DNA of 64,000 bases, from positions 52,943 to 116,942 of the forward strand of contig NZ_OESZ01000047.1 in the NCBI RefSeq assembly GCF_900239345.1, written 5' to 3'. This DNA comes from Tenacibaculum dicentrarchi. Its GTDB lineage: Bacteria; Bacteroidota; Bacteroidia; Flavobacteriales; Flavobacteriaceae. The first letter of the stretch is position 1, and each line of letters opens with the position of its first letter. Below the pieces are notes generated by a model. It worked only from the letters and a program-made list of their open reading frames with translations. It was not told the origin of the DNA and ran no database searches. The translations under genes were made by a program, and so were the position numbers. Shown here piece after piece: positions 54,576 through 61,800 of the stretch.

Positions 54576-54675
54576 GTAGTAATATTGTAGATTCAGACCC
54601 TACTTATTTACTGCAAAAGTATGAAATTAAAGGGAGTTGTAAGCATTATCTAATAATTTTTTAAAAATTTAATGT

Positions 54676-55008
54676 ATGCAAATTACTTTTGAAAATTTAC
54701 CAACAGTACTAAGTGAAGTACTAGAATTACAAAAAGAGCTGAAAAATTTAATCCTATCTAAGGAGACAAGCTCACAACCCGAAACGGAAACACCTCTAAA
54801 TATTAAAGAGGTCGCAAAACTTACTCAGTTAAGCGTTCCAACTCTTTATCTTTACGTATCGGGGCGTAAAATTCCACACTACAAACAAGGCAATAAATTA
54901 AGGTTTTTTAAAACCGAAATTATAGCTTGGGTAAAAGAAGGTAAAGTGAAAACAGTTTCAGAAATTGAAGCTGATGCAAATGTTTTACTATCTAAAAAAG
55001 CGGTTTAA
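54676..55008 (+). CDS. helix-turn-helix protein (excisionase family)
   Basis: 110 residues. A short N-terminal coiled segment (ILQKELKNLILSKE-like, residues 15-35) precedes the DNA-binding part LNIKEVAKLTQLSVPTLYLY with KIPHYKQGNKLRFFKTEIIAW, the usual MerR/excisionase fold. Such proteins in Bacteroidota elements act as excision factors or regulators. The stop is one base before the next start. Confidence 0.82.
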   Translation: MQITFENLPTVLSEVLELQKELKNLILSKETSSQPETETPLNIKEVAKLTQLSVPTLYLYVSGRKIPHYKQGNKLRFFKTEIIAWVKEGKVKTVSEIEADANVLLSKKAV

Positions 55009-55009
55009 G

Positions 55010-55261
55010 ATGACTACAAACCGTAAAATTTCACAAAAGACAAAAGTACTTAACTATCTTAAAAATAACATCGCTACAGGTACAATGGTATGCGATGCTA
55101 TCGGTATAACACAAAAGAGTTTTACTAGAATTAAAAGAGACCTTGAAAAATTAGGCTTATTAGCTGAGGTTAAACACCAGCATTGTAAAATTACTAAGTG
55201 TTTAGCTTGGTACTTAACCACAAACGATGTTTTAGTAGCTGAAATAAATAATCCTTGCTAA
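55010..55261 (+). CDS. small winged-helix-like protein
   Basis: 83 residues from MTTNRKISQKTKVLNYLKNN; the frame runs 15 codons further up but those overlap the HTH gene. The segment TKVLNYLKNNIATGTMVCDA followed by SFTRIKRDLEKLGLLAEV looks like a winged helix that reads DNA. One base after the previous stop, so co-translated. Possibly a replication or transcription regulator of the element; no named family recognised. Confidence 0.7.
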   Translation: MTTNRKISQKTKVLNYLKNNIATGTMVCDAIGITQKSFTRIKRDLEKLGLLAEVKHQHCKITKCLAWYLTTNDVLVAEINNPC

Positions 55262-55264
55262 TTG

Positions 55265-55351
55265 ATGGAAACACCTCAACAAAAAGTAAAGGATTTTTTA
55301 ACAGATGTTTACGATACGATAGCTACTCTAATTACTTTATATTTTAATTAG
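55265..55351 (+). CDS. possible 28-residue peptide
   Basis: ATG at 55265 opens METPQQKVKDFLTDVYDTIA and eight further residues to TAG at 55351, ending just before a strong terminator. The spacing fits a short last gene of the regulator operon, but nothing else supports translation. Confidence 0.3.
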   Translation: METPQQKVKDFLTDVYDTIATLITLYFN

Positions 55352-55362
55352 AATGTAAAAAT

Positions 55363-55393
55363 ATAGGAGCGTACCTATTTGATGCGCTCCTAT
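55363..55393 (+). terminator. terminator between regulator and replication genes
   Basis: ATAGGAGCG and CGCTCCTAT form a perfect 9-bp stem with a 13-base loop, followed by TCTTATTT. Confidence 0.75.
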
Positions 55394-55471
55394 TCTTATT
55401 TAATTGCTTAATCCTAAGCGATACGGCATTTCTTATGCCAAAATTAACGATAGTAAAGGTATAAAAATAGA

Positions 55472-56512
55472 ATGAATAATATTGAAAATAAAACAAACAT
55501 TACAGCAGAAATGATATTAGAAAATGTAACTAATACAATTGATGCGATTGATAAAAGAGACGAAAGTGTGGGGCTTTTTACAGTTAAGAAAGCTAATAAA
55601 TGGATTGATGAAGCTAAAAACACGGCAATACCTAAAACATTATTTGGTGAACTTTGGTTTGAAAGTGAAATTTGTATCTTATTTGCTGATACTAATTTAG
55701 GTAAATCAATTTTAGCGGTTCAAATTGGCGAAAGTATAAGTAGTGGCAAACCAATACCAGGGTTTAAACTAGAAGCCGAACCGCAAAAAGTATTATACTT
55801 TGATTTTGAATTATCAAAAAAACAATTTGAAAATAGGTATTCAGTAGATTATGAAGACCATTTTAAATGGAACGATAATTTTTTAAGAGTAGAAATAAAT
55901 CCTGATTCAAATATTCCTGATAACAAAGATTTTGATACTTATTTAAACGAGTCAATAGAAGCTAGTATTATTAAATTCAATTCTAAAATCTTAATTATTG
56001 ATAACCTTACTTACTTGAAAACTGAAACCGAAAACGCAAAAAACGCTCTGCCTTTAATGAAACATTTAAAAGCCTTGAAAAGCAAATACGGACTTTCACT
56101 CTTAATTTTAGCACACACACCAAAAAGAGATTTATCAAAAAAAATTACTAGAAATGATTTATCGGGAAGTAAGATGTTAATCAATTTTATTGATGCGTGT
56201 TTTACTATTGGCGAAAGTAGTACTGATAAAAGTTTACGATACTTAAAACAGATTAAAGCCCGAAACACTGAAATTGTTTACGATACTGAAAATGTAGCAA
56301 TTTGTAAAATAGATAAACCGTTCAATTTTCTACAATTTGAATTGGTAGATTATGGAAACGAAAGCGAACACCTTAAAGAAGTTACTGAAAAAGATAAAGA
56401 AGCTAATATTTTAAAAGTAAAAGAACTCAGCCAACAAGGAAAAAGCCAACGTTTAATTGCAAAAGAAGTAGGTATTTCATTAGGTGCGGTTAATAAATAC
56501 TTAAAATTATAA
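55472..56512 (+). CDS. RepA-like AAA ATPase
   Basis: 346 residues with a RecA-fold ATPase: Walker A in FADTNLGKSILAVQ near 75, Walker B in KILIIDNLTYL near 170, and ILAHTPKRD near 210 as the sensor region. The C-terminal ~40 residues (GKSQRLIAKEVGISLGAVNK) are a helix-turn-helix. The family includes plasmid RepA-type hexameric helicases and primase-linked ATPases of Bacteroidota elements. Beside a Toprim protein it probably starts replication of the excised circle. It stops 3 bases before the iteron array. Confidence 0.83.
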   Translation: MNNIENKTNITAEMILENVTNTIDAIDKRDESVGLFTVKKANKWIDEAKNTAIPKTLFGELWFESEICILFADTNLGKSILAVQIGESISSGKPIPGFKLEAEPQKVLYFDFELSKKQFENRYSVDYEDHFKWNDNFLRVEINPDSNIPDNKDFDTYLNESIEASIIKFNSKILIIDNLTYLKTETENAKNALPLMKHLKALKSKYGLSLLILAHTPKRDLSKKITRNDLSGSKMLINFIDACFTIGESSTDKSLRYLKQIKARNTEIVYDTENVAICKIDKPFNFLQFELVDYGNESEHLKEVTEKDKEANILKVKELSQQGKSQRLIAKEVGISLGAVNKYLKL

Positions 56513-56515
56513 CAA

Positions 56516-56579
56516 GTGTTCACGGTGTTCACGGTGTTCACGGTGTTCAGGTGTGAACAGTGTGAACACCGTGAACACT
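56516..56579. repeat. 9-bp iterons forming a large inverted repeat (possible origin or operator)
   Basis: Four forward units of GTGTTCACG (the last one changed to GTGTTCAGG) are followed by three units of the opposite orientation (GTGAACAgt, GTGAACAcc, GTGAACAC). The outermost 17 bases, GTGTTCACGGTGTTCAC, and the last 17, GTGAACACCGTGAACAC, are perfect complements. It lies between the ATPase stop and the primase ATG. Confidence 0.85.
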
Positions 56580-56599
56580 TAAATAAAACCTTTAATTTT

Positions 56600-57505
56600 A
56601 TGGATAATTTCAGATACATTTTAGAAAAATACAACGGAACAAAGAGCCGATACCATTGCCCTAACTGTAATAAACCTAATCAGTTTACTAGATACATTGA
56701 TACACAAACTAACGAACATTTAAACGATGCCGTAGGTGTTTGCAGTAGGCTTGTAAAGTGTGGTTATCATTATAAACCAAAACAATATTTTCAAGATAAT
56801 AATGTTTCATTTGAAACAAAGGCAGTACCATTTGTACGAAAGCCACCCCCACCAAAACCAATAACAAGTTATTTTAATGCTGAGGTTATGAATAAGAGTT
56901 TGAGTAGTAAAGCTCCTAACTTCTTTTTAGACTTTTTAAATATTCTTTGGTTTGAAGAAGATGTAATTAAATTAGCTAAGAAATATAATATCGGTACTTC
57001 TAACAAATGGAACGGTGCAACCACTTTTTGGCAACAAGATATTCACGGTAAAGTAAGAACGGGCAAAGTAATGTTATACAATCCTGAGACTGGTAAACGA
57101 GTTAAGAAACCTTATAATCACATCGGTTGGGAACATTCAAAAATTGATGACTTTAATTTAGAACAATGTTATTTTGGTGAACACTTATTAAATGAAGATA
57201 AAAACAAGCCAGTTGCGATTGTAGAAAGTGAAAAAACGGCAATTATTTCTAGTATCTTTTTACCTGAATTTATTTGGTTGGCTTGTGGTTCGCTTAATAA
57301 TTTGAATGAAGCAAAGACAAAGGTATTAAAAGGTCGCAATGTAGTATTGTTTCCTGATGCAGGTTGTTATAATAATTGGAATGATAAAATACCTAAACTC
57401 GCAAAAGATGTATATTTTACAACTAATACATTGTTAAGAGACAAAGCAACGGATTACGAAAAAAAACAGGGTTTTGATATTGCTGATTATTTGATACAAT
57501 TTTAA
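56600..57505 (+). CDS. Toprim primase-like protein (DUF6371 type)
   Basis: 301 residues from MDNFRYILEKYNGTKSRYHC. I reject the longer GTG-started frame from 56516 because it would translate the iteron array. An N-terminal zinc ribbon CPNCNKPNQF...C (residues ~18-45) and a C-terminal Toprim domain with VAIVESEKTAIISS near 212 and FPDAGCYNNW near 255 carry the metal-binding Glu and Asp. Similar to DNA primase halves of Bacteroidota mobile elements. It likely works with the ATPase upstream on replication of the element. Confidence 0.82.
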   Translation: MDNFRYILEKYNGTKSRYHCPNCNKPNQFTRYIDTQTNEHLNDAVGVCSRLVKCGYHYKPKQYFQDNNVSFETKAVPFVRKPPPPKPITSYFNAEVMNKSLSSKAPNFFLDFLNILWFEEDVIKLAKKYNIGTSNKWNGATTFWQQDIHGKVRTGKVMLYNPETGKRVKKPYNHIGWEHSKIDDFNLEQCYFGEHLLNEDKNKPVAIVESEKTAIISSIFLPEFIWLACGSLNNLNEAKTKVLKGRNVVLFPDAGCYNNWNDKIPKLAKDVYFTTNTLLRDKATDYEKKQGFDIADYLIQF

Positions 57506-57522
57506 TCACATAAAAAAAGAAG

Positions 57523-57663
57523 ATGAAAAAACACAAACATTTAAAAGTAATTGAGCGTAAAAATATTCACAGAATAGGAGGTAATTATTTCACAATTTTA
57601 ATAGATGGAGTTTTTAAAGATTTTAGAAGAATTAAAACACCTCAAAAATATAGAATAATTTAA
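57523..57663 (+). CDS. small basic protein of unknown function
   Basis: 46 residues, MKKHKHLKVIERKNIHRIGG then a short hydrophobic strand and a basic end. It starts 17 bases after the primase stop and is the last frame of the element. Very basic, so nucleic-acid binding is possible. No family recognised. Confidence 0.45.
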   Translation: MKKHKHLKVIERKNIHRIGGNYFTILIDGVFKDFRRIKTPQKYRII

Positions 57664-58239
57664 AACAAAGAGTTTTCTTACATTATAAAAAAGAGCCGTT
57701 TTAAAGCAGTCTTATAACCTCAGCAGTAAAGTATATTAAATTATTCTTTGCGTTTGCTGAGGTTCTTATTTTGATAGTTACTTGGTATCTGTTATACGTG
57801 TGTACTTTGTGTCTACGTTTTGGACACTATAAAAAAGCCCTATCCCGTTTTTCGCCATGGGCTAAATTTCTAGTACTTGTTAAAAAATAGTTTTCGTACA
57901 TTATAAAAAGAACCTCTTTAATACATTTACTAAATTTTTAGTAATAGTAAAGGTGCTAAATATTTCACAGCAAAAAACAACCTAAAAGCAAACCGATTAG
58001 ATTTTTTCATTCAGTACAAGCGAAAACCAAAAGGGGGTGGTTGTTAATCATGTACAACTGAATGATTTGAAATACAAGTATAAAAGTACATAGTTTAAAT
58101 TAATGTAGGTAATGTAGTAAATGTACTCTAAAACAAAAACTTATTTTTAGAGTAAAAGTTTAAGTATATTTCAATAATGAAATATTAGTTAATATCTTTG
58201 GTTCAGAATAAAACACGAAAAAAGCTATTTTTCTGCAAA
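57664..58239. other. non-coding right part of the element
   Basis: 576 bases with no credible gene. It holds a 26-base imperfect direct repeat (TTTTCtTACATTATAAAAA at ~57673 and TTTTCgTACATTATAAAAA at ~57891), the hairpin at 57716-57764 and a weaker AGCCC/GGGCT hairpin near 57834-57864. A transfer or packaging site could hide here, but I see no diagnostic motif. Confidence 0.5.
57716..57764 (+). terminator. terminator-like hairpin after the primase operon
   Basis: AACCTCAGCA pairs with TGCTGAGGTT across a 29-base loop, followed by TCTTATTTT. AACCTCAGCA occurs again at 54264, after the integrase gene. Confidence 0.5.
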
Positions 58240-58259
58240 TTTGTACCCCTATTGTACCT
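58240..58259. repeat. candidate integrase arm-type sites, right end
   Basis: TTTGTACCC (58240-58248) and TTGTACCT (58252-58259) repeat the core of the four left-end sites at 52481-52541, 37 bases before the attR core. Confidence 0.55.
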
Positions 58260-58295
58260 TTTTTTTTGAAAGCCCTGTAAATACTAACAAAATAC

Positions 58296-58314
58296 TTTCT
58301 GTATCGGAAAGTAA
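58296..58314 (+). other. attR core (right 19-bp direct repeat)
   Basis: TTTCTGTATCGGAAAGTAA, identical to the mnmE end at 52342-52360. Excision between the two would join mnmE to its own terminator at 58321. Confidence 0.88.
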
Positions 58315-58320
58315 TACCAT

Positions 58321-58366
58321 AAAAACACAAATAACCCCTTCTAATAGAGAGGTTTATTTGTGTTTT
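58321..58366 (+). terminator. original mnmE terminator, displaced by the element
   Basis: AAAACACAAATAA pairs with TTTATTTGTGTTTT (with CC/GG inside) seven bases after the right core repeat. Its place and orientation fit the pre-integration end of the mnmE transcript. Confidence 0.65.
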
Positions 58367-58567
58367 ATAACAAAAAACTCTATTTAAGATAATTTATTAA
58401 AAATAATTAAATTTTTCTTTATTCTATGAAATTTTAATTATTTACTGTAAATACACTTCTTTTTTCATTAAAGGTTAAAATTTCACAGCTAATAGCTTAT
58501 TATTTAAAAGTAATTGAATTTTCTTTACATATTTATTCATTTGGAAATTTTTTTCTTTATATACAAA

Positions 58568-58654
58568 TGCCTAGCCCCGATTGAAGCAATTGTTTGAGCT
58601 CCTTTTTTGATTTTTTTCAAAAAAGAGCGAGTGCGGAAAGCGGGAAATTGCTTC
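58568..58654. repeat. REP-like dispersed repeat, family 2 (copy A)
   Basis: CCTAGCCCCGATTGAAGCAA, TTGTTTGAGCTC, a T-run/A-run hairpin (TTTTTTGA/TCAAAAAA), then GCGAGTGCGGAAAGCGGGAA. Arms match the copies at 41578 and 43821. The flanking stretches 58367-58567 and 58655-58857 show nothing else. Confidence 0.75.
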
Positions 58655-58857
58655 AGAAAAATAGTATTATACAGGTTAATTTATTTAAAATCATGAATAT
58701 ATCTCAAATAATTAAAGTTACTAATTACCTGATTTACAATAGATAAACCAACTGTTTAATTTACGATTTTCTTAATAAAAAGAATGAAATCAGATACTTA
58801 TGACAATAAGTACACAACAATCATTTAAAAAAACAACAATTTCACAAAACCAAGTTG

Positions 58858-58865
58858 TAATTTTG
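58858..58865 (+). promoter_or_regulatory. -7 box for the large nuclease gene
   Basis: TAATTTTG followed by C, 22 bases before the ATG at 58888. No standard -33 TTG. Confidence 0.38.
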
Positions 58866-58887
58866 CGCGAAATTAAATTTTCACAAA

Positions 58888-61800
58888 ATGAACCTTTTTC
58901 ACTCAAAAAAGACCCCTCTGTTAATTGCTTTTTTGCTGTCTATCTTTTATAGTTTTTCTCCAATTCCGAGTTACTATAAGGCAGCTAATTTTATTGAACC
59001 TGAAACCACAACTTATTACCCACCTAAAGTTTCAGAAACATTAAGAAGAACTCCTATAACAATAATGATCAACGAAATTGATGTAGATCAAAAAGGTCGT
59101 GATACCAATGAATTTATTGAATTATATGATGGAGGCACAGGAAATACCTCTTTAAGTGGCTATAGTATTGTGCTATTTAACGGTGGTAATGATAAAAGTT
59201 ACAAAACCTTCGACTTAACAGGGCATAAAACAACTGCCGATGGGTATTTTGTAATCGGTAGTAGTACCGTGGCAAATGTTAATTTCACTCCTACTAAATT
59301 TAGCCTTCAAAATGGTGCCGATGCCATTGCTTTATACCATGCTGATGCTAGTAAATTTAGCTATGGATCGCCTGTTACAACCACCGATTTAGTCGATGCA
59401 GTTGTATATGATACCGATGATAAAGACGACACTGGCTTATTGGCATTGCTAAACCTCAACCAACCTCAAGTTAATGAACACGGGAAAAAAGATAAAGAAA
59501 ATCATTCTTCGCAACGTGTTATTAATGGTAGCGGCGGTTTAAGAAATACCAATACCTATACACAAGCAACTCCTACGCCTGGTAAAGAAAATACTGACGG
59601 TAGTAGTACTACTCCCCCTACAAATACCGATACAGAAGCACCTGCTGCCCCTAGCAATTTAACGGCTTCAAATATTACAGAAACCCAAGTAACTTTAACA
59701 TGGGAAATAGCTACTGATAATATTGGCGTATCCCACTACCAGATATTTAATGGAACTGTAAATTTAGGAAACACTAGTAACACTACTTTTAATCTAACAG
59801 GATTAACAGCCAACACAACCTACTCTTTTACAGTAAAAGCTATTGATGATGCCACTAACAGTTCGCTTGCTAGTAATACTGTATCTGCTACAACTTTAGA
59901 GAGTACGACTAATAATACGCCTATAACAATCATGATTAATGAGATTGATGTAGATCAAAAAGGGACTGATACCAATGAATTTATTGAATTATATGATGGT
60001 GGCGCAGGAAATACTTCTTTAGACAATCATACTATTGTACTCTTTAACGGTGGTAAAGATAAAAGTTATAAAACTATTGACTTAACAGGGCATAAAACAA
60101 CTGCTGATGGTTATTTCGTAATTGGTAATAGTACGGTGGCGAATGTAAATTTAGTTGAATTTGCTAAAAATGGAATTCAAAATGGTGCCGATGCCATTGC
60201 TTTATATCATGCTGATGCTAGCGAATTTCATAATGGTACCCCTATAACAACCAACAATTTAGTAGATGCCATTGTATATGACACCAACGACAATGACGAT
60301 ACAGGCTTACTAATACTACTAAACGCCAACCAACCTCAAGTTAACGAAAACGCAAAAGATGATAAAGACAGGCATTCTTTACAACGTATTGTTAACGGTA
60401 GCGGAGGCTTAAGAAATACCGATACCTACACACAGGCAAGACCCACGCCTGGAAAAGAAAACACCACTGTTTTTCCGATACCATCTTTAACAACTATTAC
60501 AATAGCAGCAGCAAGAGCTAAAAATGATGGGGATGAAATACAGGTAAAAGGAATATTAACGGTTACCGATCAATTTGCGGGAGCGGCTTATATTCAAGAT
60601 GCAACTGGTGGAATCGCAATTTTTGATAAAGATGTACACGGAAAAGGAAAGTTTAAAATAGGCGATGAAATTACCGTTCAAGCTTTTAAAGCTACTGATA
60701 AAAGCCAGATTCAACTAATAAACATTGTTGGTATTTCAAATCATGGAGCAGCAACAAACCCCATAGTTCCGAAGGAAATCACCTTAAATGAATTAGCTGC
60801 TCACCCTGCGGAATTGGTAAAAATTTCAAACCCTATATTTCCTAGCCCAGGAAATATGTTTTTTGGAAATTCGAATTATAGAATATTTGACAATAATAAC
60901 AATACCGCCAACTTAAGAATAGATATTGATGTAAACGGAATTACAGGTTTAGCACAGCCTCAAAGCTGTAGCGAAATTACAGGTGTTGTAGGAAGATATT
61001 ATAATTTTCAGTTAATCCCTCGATTGACTAGCGATATAAACTGCGCTAAAAAATACCAGCATCCACCCTTAGATCATGATAAAATTTCCAAAGATAAAAC
61101 CTTAGATATTGTTACTTGGAATATTGAATGGTTTGGAGATGAAAAGAAATCACCCGCTGCTGGCAAACCAAATTCAGATGAAATTCAGAAAGAAAAAGTA
61201 AAACAAGTATTGCTTAATTTAGATGCTGATATTATTGCTGTTCAAGAAATTATCGATATTGATTTATTTAAAGAGCTTATTGCTGAATTACCTGCCTACG
61301 ATTTTATTTTATCCGACGCTGTTTCGTATCCTAATAGCACTTCTGGAATGCCTCAAAAATTAGGTTTTATCTATAAAAAATCAGTAGTAAACCTTAAAAG
61401 TAGTACGCCTTTATTAAAAGCAATTCATCCTTATTATAACGGAGATGATCAAAGTGCGCTTCAAGATTTCCCTGATCCGAAGAAATCCAGATTTTTTGCA
61501 AGTGGTCGATTACCTTTTTTAATGACTGCCGATATTACTATTGATAACCAAACAAAAGAAGTTAATTTTATCGTTTTACATGCCAGAGCAAATACCAGTG
61601 CTGCCAAAGCGCAAAGTAAGTACGATATGCGTAAATACGATGTTGAAACACTCAAAAAAGAGCTTGACGCTAATTTTCCAACAAAAAACATTGTTTTATT
61701 AGGTGATTATAATGATGACGTAGATCAAACAGTGGTAGCCAACGATGTAATTGGCAATGCTACTACATACGATGCTTTTGTACAAGATGCAAGCAATTAT

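Larger units (their letters stand above)
52342..58314. mobile_element. integrated element at the 3' end of mnmE (5.95 kb)
   Basis: Bounded by perfect 19-bp direct repeats TTTCTGTATCGGAAAGTAA at 52342-52360 and 58296-58314. Inside, all genes are on the plus strand: excisionase-like HTH protein, tyrosine recombinase, HTH protein, winged-helix protein, RepA-like ATPase, Toprim primase-like protein and small frames. Integrase arm-site candidates flank both ends. The native mnmE terminator now lies beyond the right repeat. There is no relaxase, conjugation, capsid, resistance or toxin gene that I can recognise. It may be a minimal integrative or mobilisable element (compare Bacteroides NBU elements) or a phage satellite. 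Confidence 0.88.

Noticed and set aside
54965..55009. Fifteen-codon extension of the winged-helix protein
   Set aside because: It overlaps the preceding HTH gene in another frame; the ATG at 55010 directly follows that gene's stop.
56516..56599. Longer GTG-started version of the primase-like protein
   Set aside because: Its first 28 codons are just the iteron array read as protein (repeating MFTVFTVF pattern); the zinc ribbon starts after the ATG at 56600.
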